Part shown: piece by piece, positions 39,361-48,681 of the stretch | How positions within the stretch are numbered: the first letter of the stretch is position 1 | Layout: every line of letters starts with the position of its first letter | Source: Kaistia hirudinis | Lineage (GTDB): Bacteria > Pseudomonadota > Alphaproteobacteria > Rhizobiales > Kaistiaceae | NCBI RefSeq assembly: GCF_014196455.1 | Contig: NZ_JACIDS010000002.1 | Coordinates: 310,001-374,000, forward strand | Reading direction: 5' to 3' | Length of the DNA stretch: 64,000 bases | The notes under the pieces: generated by a model | Seen by the model: the letters and a program-made list of their open reading frames with translations, nothing else | Databases searched by the model: none | What the model was told of the DNA's origin: nothing | Program-made: the position numbers and the translations under genes

Positions 39361-40101
39361 TCAGTCGAAGAAGGTGACGCGGCCTGTCGCGACGTCGTGC
39401 ATGGCCGCGACGACCTTGACGTCGCCCGCCTTGACCAGTTCCTGGATGACATGGCTGCGGTCGGTGATCATCTTCGCCGCGAGCTTCGCATTCATATCGG
39501 CGACAAGTTGGACGAAGGCCGGATTGTCGGCGGTCTTCTCGCCGTCGAAACTGGCCTCGGCGGCGACGACGGCCGGCTCGATGTTCATCAGCGTCGCGGT
39601 CAGATTGCCGAGCTCTGCATTGCTGATGGCGCCGCGGATCGCGCCGCACGCCGTATGGCCGAGCACGACAATGGCCCGCGAGCCCGTGATCTTGGTCGCG
39701 AATTCGAGGCTGCCGATGATGTCGGTGTTGACGAAATTGCCGGCGATGCGGGCGGCGAAGACGTCGCCGATGCGCTGGTCGAAGATGAGCTCGGGCGGCA
39801 CGCGCGAGTCGATGCAGCCGACAATCGCCGCGAAGGGCGCCTGGCCGGTCGCCGTCGCCTTGATCTGCCCGAGCAGGTCGCAGTTCACCGTCTTGCCGTC
39901 GAGCAGGCGCTGATTGCCGGCCTTGAGCAGCGCGATGGCGTCGTCGGGGCTGGTCGCCGTCTGGCGCGTCCTGTCGAAGGGCACGCAGCTGTCGGCAAGC
40001 GCCGGCGCCGCGACGAAGGACGCCATGCCCAAGGCGGCGGCGCCACGCAGAAAGCCGCGACGGCTGCAATTGCAGGCCGCCATTCCCGTGTGATCGAACA
40101 T
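39361..40101 (-). CDS. beta-class carbonic anhydrase with Tat signal
   Basis: A 246-residue protein. The N-terminus C-S-R-R-G-F-L-R-G followed by a hydrophobic stretch ending A-L-A-D is a twin-arginine signal peptide, so the folded enzyme should be in the periplasm. The zinc site of beta carbonic anhydrases is complete: the Cys and Asp of I-V-G-C-I-D-S-R near residue 95, and the His and Cys of L-G-H-T-A-C-G-A near residue 150. It interconverts CO2 and bicarbonate. It converges on the transhydrogenase gene (12-base gap). Confidence 0.87.
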   Translation of the reverse strand: MFDHTGMAACNCSRRGFLRGAAALGMASFVAAPALADSCVPFDRTRQTATSPDDAIALLKAGNQRLLDGKTVNCDLLGQIKATATGQAPFAAIVGCIDSRVPPELIFDQRIGDVFAARIAGNFVNTDIIGSLEFATKITGSRAIVVLGHTACGAIRGAISNAELGNLTATLMNIEPAVVAAEASFDGEKTADNPAFVQLVADMNAKLAAKMITDRSHVIQELVKAGDVKVVAAMHDVATGRVTFFD

Positions 40102-40274
40102 GTGAGCTCCCCTCCCGTCGGCGGGAACGCGTCCCGCCTGATGACGCCGCCGGCCGGAGCGGCTCCTTTCAATGCGATGGCCGCTCCCCATATCTGGCCG
40201 GGTACGCTCCGATCGCCGATCGGCGGTCGGTTCGCTCCCTCCCAACCCCGTACACCCTGCAGGTGAAGTCTATC

Positions 40275-40787
40275 ATGACGTTCTCGGTTTACGATGTCAC
40301 CGTGCCGCTGTTTCTGCGCGGCTTCGCCAATCTGACCGTGCACCTCGACAAGGCGGCGGCCTTCGCGGGGGAGAAGGGCATCGATCCGCGCGAACTGGTC
40401 GCGGCGCGGCTGATCGACGACATGCTGCCGCTGGCCGGGCAGGTGCAGCGCGCGAGCGATACGGCGAAGGCCTGCGTGGCGCGCCTCACCGGCGTCACCG
40501 CCCCGGCCTTTCCCGACGAGGAGGCGTCGCTGGCCGAGCTTCGGGAGCGCATCGAGAAGACGGTCGCCTATCTGAAGACGGTGCCGGCGGAGGCGTTCGA
40601 CGGCGCCGAGACTCGGAGCGTGACGCTGCGTTCGCGCTCGGGCGAGACCCATTTCGTTGGCCGCGACTACCTGTTCCAGCACGCGCTGCCGAACTTCTAT
40701 TTCCACCTCACGACGGCCTACGACATCCTTCGCATGAAGGGCGTGCCGATCGGCAAGACGGATTTCCTCGGCCGCTTCGGCGGCTGA
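40275..40787 (+). CDS. DUF1993 domain-containing protein
   Basis: A 170-residue protein matching DUF1993: V-P-L-F-L-R-G-F-A-N-L near the start, L-I-D-D-M-L-P-L-A-x-Q near residue 50, and a C-terminal L-P-N-F-Y-F-H-L-T-T-A-Y-D-I-L-R. The fold is related to the DinB-like four-helix bundle and may bind metal through the final His region. ATG 40275 has AGGTGAAG six bases ahead; GTG 40263 is less likely. It is not clearly linked to its neighbours. Confidence 0.8.
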   Translation: MTFSVYDVTVPLFLRGFANLTVHLDKAAAFAGEKGIDPRELVAARLIDDMLPLAGQVQRASDTAKACVARLTGVTAPAFPDEEASLAELRERIEKTVAYLKTVPAEAFDGAETRSVTLRSRSGETHFVGRDYLFQHALPNFYFHLTTAYDILRMKGVPIGKTDFLGRFGG

Positions 40788-40794
40788 ATCAAAA

Positions 40795-40824
40795 CGGCCC
40801 CCTCCGGTAGGACGGAGGGGGCCG
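40795..40824 (-). terminator. intrinsic terminator of the Spy/LTXXQ gene (probably bidirectional)
   Basis: A perfect 12-bp stem with a 6-base loop, followed on the minus strand by TTTT. It lies between the convergent DUF1993 and Spy-like genes. Confidence 0.8.
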
Positions 40825-40838
40825 CTCGTGCGACGCGA

Positions 40839-41576
40839 TCAGCCCGGATTCGGGGCGGAGTCCGGCTGGGCGTCATCATCGGGGCCAGCGTCGGGGGCAG
40901 GCGGCGGGCCGCCTGCCGGTCCGGCGGGGTCATCGCCGCCGGCGCGCGGGCCATCCTGGTCTGGACCGCCCGGGCCGCGCGGGCCATGGCCGTGCCAGCT
41001 CTTGCCGCCATGGGGACCCATGCCGTCCATCATGCCCATGCCGCCGCGCGGACCCATGCCGTCACGCGGGCCACGCGGGCCCATCGGCGGGCGTGGCTCG
41101 AGATCGACCTTGGCCAGCTTGTCGAGCTGCTCCGGCGTCAGCGTCGCCTTGAGCGCGGTGATCGCCTTTTCGAGCGTCGCGGCCTTGGCGGCGCGGTCGT
41201 TGATCATGGCGATCATCCGCTCCTGGCGGGCGAACGCCTTCTCGCCGTCCTCGCCGGGGGCCGGGGGAGCGGGCGGCGCCGGCGGCTCGAACAGTGCGAG
41301 CAGCGCACTCGTATAGTCGCGCCAGGTGTCGATCTGGTTGGTGCGGATCCCGATCAGCGTCTCCGCGGCCGAGAGCTTCTCGGCGAGGCGCAACGGGATC
41401 TCGCCGCGATGGGCGCGGAAGAAGCCGCCGGGTCCGCGCTGATCGCCGGGCCCGCCCGGGCCGGGGCGCATCTGCACGGCGGGCGCCGGACCTTTCGGCG
41501 GCTCGGCCTGCGCAGCCGAGAGCATCGTGGTTCCGGCGAGCGCGGCGATGCCGAGCGCGGCCAATGTGCGGTTCAT
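40839..41576 (-). CDS. Spy/CpxP-like periplasmic LTXXQ protein
   Basis: A 245-residue exported protein. Residues 1-24 are a signal peptide ending A-A-Q-A-E. The body is helical with K-A-T-L-T-P-E-Q-L-D-K-L near residue 150, the LTXXQ motif of Spy/CpxP envelope chaperones. The last 80 residues are Gly-, Pro-, Met-, Asp- and His-rich low complexity (G-P-R-G-G-M-G-M-M-D-G-M), which might bind metal. It is divergent from a two-component system whose regulator may control it, as CpxR controls CpxP; that link is inference. Confidence 0.8.
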   Translation of the reverse strand: MNRTLAALGIAALAGTTMLSAAQAEPPKGPAPAVQMRPGPGGPGDQRGPGGFFRAHRGEIPLRLAEKLSAAETLIGIRTNQIDTWRDYTSALLALFEPPAPPAPPAPGEDGEKAFARQERMIAMINDRAAKAATLEKAITALKATLTPEQLDKLAKVDLEPRPPMGPRGPRDGMGPRGGMGMMDGMGPHGGKSWHGHGPRGPGGPDQDGPRAGGDDPAGPAGGPPPAPDAGPDDDAQPDSAPNPG

Positions 41577-41621
41577 GGCAACCTCCTTGGTTTCGTTGAA
41601 CGCATGCAGAAGCTAGGTTCC

Positions 41622-41688
41622 CGGCGTTTCCCATCAAGGTCTTTGCGTGATGGAGAATTGCCGGAAACGCCGAAGTTGTTTCGAAACA
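41622..41688. promoter_or_regulatory. inverted repeats between spy-like and response regulator genes
   Basis: CGGCGTTTCC (41622-41631) and GGAAACGCCG (41663-41672) are perfect 10-base inverted arms 31 bases apart; TGTTTCGAAACA (41677-41688) is a separate perfect 12-base palindrome. All contain a GTTTC/GAAAC core. They lie between divergent genes and could be targets of the adjacent regulator. Confidence 0.4.
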
Positions 41689-41799
41689 TTGCTGAAGCGT
41701 CAGCTGGGGGATTTCGTTACGAATTCGCTCGGAAGCAACCGGTCCGCCGGGTTATGGCTTTGAATCGGAGGCGGGTGTTGCGCCCGTAAATGAGCCAGG

Positions 41800-42522
41800 A
41801 TGCAAAGCGTTCCACATATCCTTGTCGTCGACGACGACCCCGAGATCCGCAAGCTGCTCGGTCGCTATCTCGATCAGCAGGGCATGCGCGTGTCGCTGGC
41901 CGCGGACAAGAGCGAGCTCGAGGAGAAGCTGACGACGCAGCAGATCGATTTGATCGTGCTCGACGTCATGCTGCCCGACGGTTCCGGCCTCGACATCTGC
42001 CGCCAGCTGCGCGACCGGCGCCCGCATGTCCCGGTCATCCTGCTGACGGCCCTGAAGGAGGATGTCGACCGGATCATCGGCCTCGAGATCGGCGCCGACG
42101 ATTATCTCGGCAAGCCGTTCAACCCGCGCGAACTCCTCGCCCGCATCCGCGCGGTGCTCCGCCGCATCAGCGACTTCACCGAGCCCGCTGCCGTGACCGG
42201 CTATCGTTTCGCCGGCTTCGTCGCGATGCCGGAGACGCGCGGCGTCGTCGATCCCGACGGCACGGACGTCGCGCTCACCGGCGCCGAGTTCGACCTGCTG
42301 CGCGTTTTCCTCGATCGCCCCGGCCGCGTGCTCTCGCGCGACCAGCTGCTCGACCTGACGCAGGGGCGCGAGGCCGATCCGCTCGACCGCTCGATCGACG
42401 TGCTGATGAGCCGGCTTCGCCGCAAGCTCGGCGACGGCGGCCGGTTCCAGATCTTCAAGACCGTCCGCAACGGCGGCTACCAGCTCGCCGTCCGCGTCGA
42501 GCCGGCGGAGACCGCCCCTTGA
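41800..42522 (+). CDS. OmpR/PhoB family response regulator
   Basis: A 240-residue regulator. The receiver domain (residues 5-125) has acidic pocket D-D-D-P, phospho-acceptor Asp in I-V-L-D-V-M-L-P-D and the Lys of L-G-K-P-F. The C-terminal winged helix ends R-R-K-L-G-D and T-V-R-N-G-G-Y-Q-L. Its stop codon overlaps the TTG start of the histidine kinase gene, so the two are co-translated. Confidence 0.92.
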   Translation: MQSVPHILVVDDDPEIRKLLGRYLDQQGMRVSLAADKSELEEKLTTQQIDLIVLDVMLPDGSGLDICRQLRDRRPHVPVILLTALKEDVDRIIGLEIGADDYLGKPFNPRELLARIRAVLRRISDFTEPAAVTGYRFAGFVAMPETRGVVDPDGTDVALTGAEFDLLRVFLDRPGRVLSRDQLLDLTQGREADPLDRSIDVLMSRLRRKLGDGGRFQIFKTVRNGGYQLAVRVEPAETAP

Positions 42523-43808
42523 ACCGCCTCAAGCTGCGCCTGCGCCTGTCTCTGTTGATCGTCGGCGCGATCGTGGCGGTCGTCGGCCTCGCGACCTTCG
42601 TCGCGATCGCGGTCATCGGCCGCCCCGGCCAGGACCGGCTGATCGCGGATGCGGCGCTGCAGATCGACATCGTCTCGCGCCTTGCCGCCGAGCTGCCGGA
42701 CGAGTTCGAGCCGGGAACGCCGGCCGGGACGCGTCTCGGCCTGAGCCTCAGCAAGGACCCCGTCGCCGGCCCGGTCGACGAGCGCCTGACGGACCTGCTG
42801 CGCGGCGAGCTGGACCGCCGCGGCCGCCCGAGCGACGTCGTGGTGACGGAGCCCGCGCCCGGACGCCCGCCCACCGTCTCGGTGATGGTGCCGAGCCAGG
42901 GCTGGTGGATCTCGCTGCCGCTCTCGACGCGGGCGCCGCCGCCGCGCGCGGGCTGGGTGCTGCTGATCGGCTGGATGTCGGCGATCATCCTCGGCGCCGC
43001 CGCCATTGCCGTCGTTCTCTCCTATCGCCTGGTCAAGCCGCTGGAACTGATCGAGACCGCGATCGCCTCGATCGGACCGGACGGAGCCTTGCCCGAGCTG
43101 GCGGAAACCGGGTCGGGTGAGGTCAAGGCGACGGCCGTGGCGCTTAACCGCCTTTCGGCACGGCTCCGCAGCGCCATGGAGAGCCGCATGCGGCTCGTGG
43201 CGGCGGCCGGCCATGACCTGCGCACCCCGATGACGCGCATGCGGCTTCGGGCCGAATTCATCGCGGATGACGAGGAAAGGGTGCTCTGGCTGCGCGACCT
43301 CGAAGAGCTCGATCGCATCGCCGACAGCGCGATCCGCCTCGTGCGCGAAGAGGTTGAGGCCTCGGGGACCGAGACGATCGAGGCCGCCCCGTTCCTCACC
43401 GCACTGGTCGCCGAGCTGGCGGAGCAGGGGCATGCGATCGGCATCGACACGCTCGCCCCGGGCTCCGTCCACGCCTCGCCGCTCGCGCTCACCCGCGCGC
43501 TGCGCAACGTCCTGATCAACGCGGCGACGCATGGCCGCGGCGGACGGCTTTCATCCAGCCGCGAAGGCGACATGCTGTTGATCCGCATCGTGGATCAGGG
43601 CCCCGGCATTCCGCCCGAGTTGATCGAGCGGGTGTTCGAGCCGTTCTTCCGCGTCGATCCCGCCCGGCGGCAATCGGTTCCCGGCGCCGGTCTCGGACTC
43701 GCCATCTCGCGCGAGATCATCGAGCGCCTCGGCGGCACCATCCGCGTCAGCAACGCGGCGGGCGGCGGCCTTATCCAGGAGATCCGCCTGCCGCTCGCGG
43801 CGGCGTGA
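42519..43808 (+). CDS. sensor histidine kinase
   Basis: A 429-residue membrane kinase starting with TTG in a TTGA overlap with the regulator stop. Two membrane segments (about residues 7-32 and 145-167) flank a periplasmic domain of about 110 residues. A HAMP linker follows, then the H-box A-G-H-D-L-R-T-P-M-T-R-M near residue 230 with the phospho-His, N-box N-V-L-I-N-A-A-T-H, D-Q-G-P-G-I-P and G-A-G-L-G-L-A-I. It is of the EnvZ kind, so envelope or osmotic sensing is plausible; the signal is unknown. Confidence 0.9.
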   Translation: MNRLKLRLRLSLLIVGAIVAVVGLATFVAIAVIGRPGQDRLIADAALQIDIVSRLAAELPDEFEPGTPAGTRLGLSLSKDPVAGPVDERLTDLLRGELDRRGRPSDVVVTEPAPGRPPTVSVMVPSQGWWISLPLSTRAPPPRAGWVLLIGWMSAIILGAAAIAVVLSYRLVKPLELIETAIASIGPDGALPELAETGSGEVKATAVALNRLSARLRSAMESRMRLVAAAGHDLRTPMTRMRLRAEFIADDEERVLWLRDLEELDRIADSAIRLVREEVEASGTETIEAAPFLTALVAELAEQGHAIGIDTLAPGSVHASPLALTRALRNVLINAATHGRGGRLSSSREGDMLLIRIVDQGPGIPPELIERVFEPFFRVDPARRQSVPGAGLGLAISREIIERLGGTIRVSNAAGGGLIQEIRLPLAAA

Positions 43809-43816
43809 CACGGGGC

Positions 43817-45388
43817 TCAGGCCCAACCGGACATCTGCATCTGGCGGATCGCCACAATGGCGGGCGGTCGGAGAGTCTGCAATTCGTTCGCCGAAACGGC
43901 CTGCGCGAACAGAAAGCCCTGCATGTGCGTGACATTCTGGTAGAGCAGATTGTGCATCTGCGGGACCGTCTCGACGCCCTCGGCGATCAGATCGAGATCC
44001 AGCCGGCGGGCGAGTTCGATCATCGCTTGCGTGATCCGCGACCGGGCGGACCCGTCGCCGAGATGGACCGTGAAGCTGCGATCGATCTTGACCCCGTCGA
44101 GCGAGAGCGCGTCCAGATTGTCGAGATTGGCATAGCCGGTGCCGAAATCGTCGATGAGCACCTGGTAGCCCAGGGCCCGCAGCCGGCGGGTGCAGTCGCC
44201 CGCATTGGCCTCGATCAGACGGCGCTCGGTGATCTCGAGCGAGATCTGCCGGGGCAGGATGCCCTTCCCGACGACGAATTCGTCGAGCGCCCCATAGAAG
44301 AGCGGATCGTCCAGATCCTCCGGGCTGACATTGATCTCGATCGAGAAGTCGCGCTGCTGCACGAGCCAGGCGCCGAGGTCCTGCGACATGAGGCGGAGCA
44401 CGTTGCGCGTCACCGCGCCGATCAGGCCGGCCTCCTCGGCGACGGGGATGAAGCGGTCCGGGGCGATGGTCGAGCCGTCGGGCTGCGGCCAGCGCAGCAG
44501 CGCCTCGGCCGCGATGTATCGACCCGTGGCCGCATCGTAGATCGGCTGGTAGCGAAGGACGAATTCATTGTGGTCGAGGGCAAGGCGAATTTGCCGGCCG
44601 GGCGAATAGCGCCAGCGCATCCAGCGGAAGGCCAGCCACACCAGGAGGAGGCCTCCGGCCGCGCCGCTCGCCGCGCAAGCCGCGAGCAACGGCCAATGCT
44701 GCTCCGCAATCTCGCGCCACGGCACGAGCAGCGTGTAGCAGTCCCATCCGATCGGCAGGCACGCCGGAACGACGATGCCGGCCTGCGTCCATCGCGTTCG
44801 GGCGGCGTGCAGCTGCGCGTCCGTCAGACCGATATCCGTGCCGAACACCACCTCGGTCCGGCCATGCTCGCCGATCCGCAGCCAGGATAGCAGCTCATCC
44901 GGACGCTGGGGCCAGGCACCGTCGTCCCGTGGTCTGAGGATGAGCAGGAACGTCCCCGTATCGATCACGGTGACGGTCTGTGCCGACCGGGCTCCGAAGC
45001 TCACCCGTGACCACACCCACCATCCATTGCCTGCCACGAAGTCGGGACGGGCCGGCAGCTGCAACTGGTCGAACGGCATGCCGAGCCCGCTGCAGAGCGT
45101 CTTGCCGTCGCGCTGATAGGCTGCATCATCGACAAGGAGCGAGGAGAACACGATTCCCCGCAGCTTCTCGACAAAGGCTGGGCTGCAGGGCGCATCGGCG
45201 ATCTGGTGGATCTGTTCCAGAGACTGAAAGAAATCGCGCGCTTCGGACGCTGGCGACGCCATGGTCGCCGCAAGATCGATCCGGGCCGTGCTTTCGGCCG
45301 AGTTGACCAGGAACATGAACCCGACGGCCAGGACGATGAGACCACCGGTGCCGGCGGCGAGGAGCCACAGGCTTCGAGAGCGCCCCAT
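43817..45388 (-). CDS. CSS-motif EAL-domain c-di-GMP phosphodiesterase
   Basis: A 523-residue membrane protein. It has a first membrane segment, then a periplasmic CSS-type sensor with Cys in A-P-C-S-P and L-C-S-G, a second segment, and a C-terminal EAL domain from about residue 255. Active-site features are all present: E-A-L-L-R-W, I-N-V-S, L-E-I-T-E, D-D-F-G-T-G-Y, the Lys of V-K-I-D-R-S-F, and A-E-G-V-E-T. It should break down c-di-GMP and be controlled by the redox state of the periplasmic cysteines, as for other CSS-EAL proteins. ATG 45388 is preferred; TTG 45421 would add 11 residues. It converges on the kinase gene. Confidence 0.88.
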   Translation of the reverse strand: MGRSRSLWLLAAGTGGLIVLAVGFMFLVNSAESTARIDLAATMASPASEARDFFQSLEQIHQIADAPCSPAFVEKLRGIVFSSLLVDDAAYQRDGKTLCSGLGMPFDQLQLPARPDFVAGNGWWVWSRVSFGARSAQTVTVIDTGTFLLILRPRDDGAWPQRPDELLSWLRIGEHGRTEVVFGTDIGLTDAQLHAARTRWTQAGIVVPACLPIGWDCYTLLVPWREIAEQHWPLLAACAASGAAGGLLLVWLAFRWMRWRYSPGRQIRLALDHNEFVLRYQPIYDAATGRYIAAEALLRWPQPDGSTIAPDRFIPVAEEAGLIGAVTRNVLRLMSQDLGAWLVQQRDFSIEINVSPEDLDDPLFYGALDEFVVGKGILPRQISLEITERRLIEANAGDCTRRLRALGYQVLIDDFGTGYANLDNLDALSLDGVKIDRSFTVHLGDGSARSRITQAMIELARRLDLDLIAEGVETVPQMHNLLYQNVTHMQGFLFAQAVSANELQTLRPPAIVAIRQMQMSGWA

Positions 45389-45494
45389 GCTTATGTGCCG
45401 CTTGGTCCGCTCAAGTCTCAATCGTGCTGCCGCTCCCCCCGGAACGTCCTGTCGGCTGCAATGCAGCCGAGGCGCGCTAGCCTGGCATGTCGGC

Positions 45495-46868
45495 TCAGGC
45501 GGACGACCGCCCGGTTACAGGACGGCCCCCGACCCAGACGGAGGAGATGTTGGATTTCGACGCCGTGTAGATCGTCTTCTCCAGCATGTCCGCCGACGTG
45601 TCGGTATGCTCATCTATACGAAGGGTCGAACCCGCTACATTGGGATTGATCAATATCGCGTCGAAATGAAAGCCGGGGCGAAAGCTCCCGACGGGAAGGT
45701 CCAGCGCGGCGCCGCCGCCGGCGGTGGCGAGATGGAAGGCGAGCGCGAAATCGATCCGCGATCCGGGCCGGCCGCGCGACGCCGCCGGCAGCGCGGGATC
45801 GACGCCGGTCTCCAGCATGCGGGAGGCGGCGATCGCCATGCGCTGCGCCTCGATCATTGAGGCGCTCGGGCCGCCGGATATGTCGGTGCCGAGGCCGACG
45901 CGGACGCCCTTCTGAAGCGCCGCGCGGAGCGGGAAGATCGAATTCGCGAAATAGGCGTTGGAGAGTGGGCAATGCGCGACCGCGGCGCCGCGGGCTGCGA
46001 TGCGATCCATGTCGTCATTCGTGATGAAGTTCGAATGGGCGAGCACCGTGCGCCGCGTCAGCAGGCCGAAGCGATCCAGCGCCTCCGTATCGGTGACGCC
46101 ATAGCGGGCGAGGCCGTATCCATGCGCCCAGTCGCTTTCGGAGCAATGCGTCTGCACATGGCAGCCGCATTCCCCTGCGATCGCGCCGAGGCCTTCCAGC
46201 ATGGCGTCCGTGCAGGAGGGAATGAAGCGCGGCGTCACGACGGCGTGGACGAGGCCGTGATTGGCGGCATGGCCTGCGACATAGTCGATCAGCGCCCGCG
46301 TCCCGGCGAGGCCGGCTTCCGTCGAGGCGTCGCGATAATAAGGCGGGCAGTCGGCTTCGCTGTCCATCGCCACCTTGCCGACCAGCGCGCGCTGGCCGTG
46401 CTCGACGCAGATATCGACCAGGATCCGCGTCGCCTCCGTGTGCAGCGTCGCGAAGTAGAGCGCCGTCGTCGTGCCTCCAGCCAGGAGGTCGCCGACCAGC
46501 GCTTCATAGTTCCGGCGCGCGAAGGCCGCATCCGCATAGCGCGCCTCGAGCGGGAAGGTGTGCCGGTGCAGCCAGTCCTCGAGCGGCACGTCCAGCGCCT
46601 TGCCGAGCTGGGGATATTGGGGCGCATGGATATGGAGATCGACGAAGCCGGGCAGCAGGAAGCAGCCCGCGGGGATCTCGACCAGCGTGCCATTGTTGCG
46701 TGCGTTCTCGCGCGCCGCCGCATAGCCCGCATCGGACGGCGCCATCACCGCCGCAATATCGCCGCCCGCATCGATCGCGACGAGGGCGTCTTCCAGGAAC
46801 TGGAAGCCGTCAGGCTCGGGCGCATGAAAAAAGCTGCCGGCGATCGTCTTGCCGCGAAGATCCGTCAT
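45495..46868 (-). CDS. guaD: guanine deaminase
   Basis: A 457-residue amidohydrolase. Metal ligands are in P-G-F-V-D-L-H-I-H-A-P-Q-Y near residue 75; H-C-S-E-S and V-L-A-H-S-N-F follow, and V-G-L-G-T-D-I-S-G-G carries the final Asp. The A-P-Q-Y-P sequence and R-F-I-P-S-C-T are typical of guanine deaminase, which converts guanine to xanthine. The frame is open upstream to 47210, but the ATG at 46868 starts the conserved region. No other purine genes are adjacent. Confidence 0.85.
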   Translation of the reverse strand: MTDLRGKTIAGSFFHAPEPDGFQFLEDALVAIDAGGDIAAVMAPSDAGYAAARENARNNGTLVEIPAGCFLLPGFVDLHIHAPQYPQLGKALDVPLEDWLHRHTFPLEARYADAAFARRNYEALVGDLLAGGTTTALYFATLHTEATRILVDICVEHGQRALVGKVAMDSEADCPPYYRDASTEAGLAGTRALIDYVAGHAANHGLVHAVVTPRFIPSCTDAMLEGLGAIAGECGCHVQTHCSESDWAHGYGLARYGVTDTEALDRFGLLTRRTVLAHSNFITNDDMDRIAARGAAVAHCPLSNAYFANSIFPLRAALQKGVRVGLGTDISGGPSASMIEAQRMAIAASRMLETGVDPALPAASRGRPGSRIDFALAFHLATAGGGAALDLPVGSFRPGFHFDAILINPNVAGSTLRIDEHTDTSADMLEKTIYTASKSNISSVWVGGRPVTGRSSA

Positions 46869-47328
46869 GAGGCGTGGGTATCCGGTGAGGGGAGGGGCCT
46901 TGCCGAGCGAAGCGGATTTTGGCGGCTGGGGCAAGCGGGTGGGGGAGTCTTCACCGACCGCGTTCTTGTGCTCCCCGGTGAGGATCTGCGGCGAAAGGCA
47001 TTCCGCGCGATCGGGACTATGCTTCTGGTGCCGATCCAATCCGCCGTCATCCCGGCGAAAGCCGGGATCCATCCAGCCTGAGACCCCGGTCGCGAGCCAA
47101 TGGCGCCACCTGTCTCGTTCAACCGGCAGACGCCTCAGGCTGAATGGACTCCGGCTTTCGCCGGAGTGACGGCGGAGTGGGGTGGATAGCGGTGATCGCG
47201 AGCAGGGCATTCTTCGGCATTCAACGGCGCCCCTCCTTCCCCCTCCGCCAGCAAGCCTTCATTAACCACGACCGCCTAGAGTCGGCTCGGGGGTAAGGCT
47301 TCTCCATTGCTGCCTTCGTCGGAGTTCA
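46869..47328. other. 460-base non-coding region
   Basis: Between divergent guaD and L,D-transpeptidase genes. It holds an inverted pair of repeats (47041-47175) and presumably both promoters. I see no convincing small gene. Confidence 0.55.
47041..47175. repeat. inverted pair of 42-base palindromic repeats
   Basis: The segment 47041-47082 is the near-exact reverse complement of 47134-47175. Each contains a CCGGCGAAAGCCGG hairpin core flanked by GTCAT/GTCAC and CAGCCTGAG. This is a classic alphaproteobacterial intergenic repeat layout (from memory). Confidence 0.75.
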
Positions 47329-48681
47329 GTGTTGCGTATCTCGGCCCGGACGGTCCTCCTCATGGCTGCGGCATCGGCCGCTCTTCCCGGCGTGGCGGCG
47401 GCCGATCCCTGGTCGCGCATCTATGCCGAGCGCGCCGCGACCTATGCGCTGCCCGAGCCGCTTGCCGCCGAATCCATGGCGCTGACCCATGGCGACGCAC
47501 CCGCGCAGGAGTCGCCTGCTGCGGCGCCGGCCGCGGCCGCGCCATCTCCATCCCCGGCTCCTGTTGAAGCTGCCGCCCCGGTCCCCGCACCGGCGCCTCC
47601 CGTCGCCGCGGCTGCGCCCGCCAAGCCGGCGGCCGTCGCCGAGGCGCCTGCCGGATCGGCGCTGCCCGCCGACTATATGCAGCGCGCCAACGAGCCGATC
47701 CTGCCGGCGGAATGGCCGAAGGCCGGCAAGACGTCCGATCCTCGCATCGCGCGGCTGCAGATCCTGCTCGACCGCGCCAATGTCTCGCCGGGCGTGATCG
47801 ACGGGCGCCCGGGCCGCAATCTGCAGAAGGCCGTGGCGGCGCTGCAGAACATGTATGGCCTGCCGTCCAACGGCCGGCTCGGCCCGGACATCGACAATCT
47901 CCTCGCGCCCTTCGGCAGGACGCCGGTCTTCGTGCCCTATGTGATCACGGCCGAGGATGTCGCCGGACCGTTCGTGCCGGTGATCCCGAAGGATTATGGC
48001 GAGATGGCCAAGCTCGATCGTCTCGCCTATCGCGGGCCGACCGAAATGCTGGCCGAGCGCTTCCACATGGATGAGGGCTTCCTGAAGCAGCTCAATCCGG
48101 ATCTCGATTTCAACGCGCCGGGAACGGTGATTCTGGTCGCCGATGTCGGGCCGAACGCCAAGGTGAAGGTCGCGCATCTGGTGGCGGACCAGAAGGAGCG
48201 CCAGCTCATCGGCTATGATGCCGACTGGAACGTCGTCGTCGCCTATCCCGCCACGATCGGCAGCACGGACATGCCGTCGCCGACCGGGCGTCACCTCGTC
48301 AAGGCGATCGCCGTCGATCCGGTCTACTGGTACCGCCCCAAGGTCAATTTCCAGCAGGGCAAGAACGACAAGTCGCTGAAGCTCGCGCCGGGGCCGAACA
48401 ATCCGGTCGGCGCGGTCTGGATCGGCCTCGACAAGCCGACCTATGGCATTCACGGCACGCCCGAGCCGAGCAAGATCGACAAGACCAACAGCCATGGCTG
48501 CCTGCGGCTGACCAACTGGGACGCGCGCGAGCTCGCCCATCTGGTGAAGCCGGGCGTGGATGTCGAGTTCATCGACCCGACGCCGACGGCCTCCGTGGCG
48601 AGGGCCGCGTCAGAGCCGGCCGCACCGACGGCGATCGCCGATGCGGCGTCCTCGCCCATGCCGCCGCGGATCGCTCAATAG
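47329..48681 (+). CDS. L,D-transpeptidase (YkuD family) with peptidoglycan-binding region
   Basis: A 450-residue exported enzyme. Residues 1-25 are a signal peptide ending V-A-A-A-D; an Ala/Pro-rich linker runs to about residue 115. A peptidoglycan-binding-like helical repeat follows (L-Q-I-L-L-D-R-A-N-V-S-P-G-V-I-D-G). The YkuD catalytic domain is C-terminal, with the active Cys in I-H-G-T-P and N-S-H-G-C-L-R-L near residue 388. It forms 3-3 cross-links or attaches proteins to peptidoglycan. The start is GTG 47329 (TTG 47332 is equally possible). Its stop overlaps that of the convergent lysozyme-inhibitor gene by seven bases. Confidence 0.87.
   Translation: MLRISARTVLLMAAASAALPGVAAADPWSRIYAERAATYALPEPLAAESMALTHGDAPAQESPAAAPAAAAPSPSPAPVEAAAPVPAPAPPVAAAAPAKPAAVAEAPAGSALPADYMQRANEPILPAEWPKAGKTSDPRIARLQILLDRANVSPGVIDGRPGRNLQKAVAALQNMYGLPSNGRLGPDIDNLLAPFGRTPVFVPYVITAEDVAGPFVPVIPKDYGEMAKLDRLAYRGPTEMLAERFHMDEGFLKQLNPDLDFNAPGTVILVADVGPNAKVKVAHLVADQKERQLIGYDADWNVVVAYPATIGSTDMPSPTGRHLVKAIAVDPVYWYRPKVNFQQGKNDKSLKLAPGPNNPVGAVWIGLDKPTYGIHGTPEPSKIDKTNSHGCLRLTNWDARELAHLVKPGVDVEFIDPTPTASVARAASEPAAPTAIADAASSPMPPRIAQ

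Noticed and set aside
41790-42518. Apparent long N-terminal extension of the histidine kinase through the regulator gene
   Set aside because: The extension is Arg/Pro-rich out-of-frame sequence; the regulator frame is clearly the real one and the kinase starts at the TTGA overlap.
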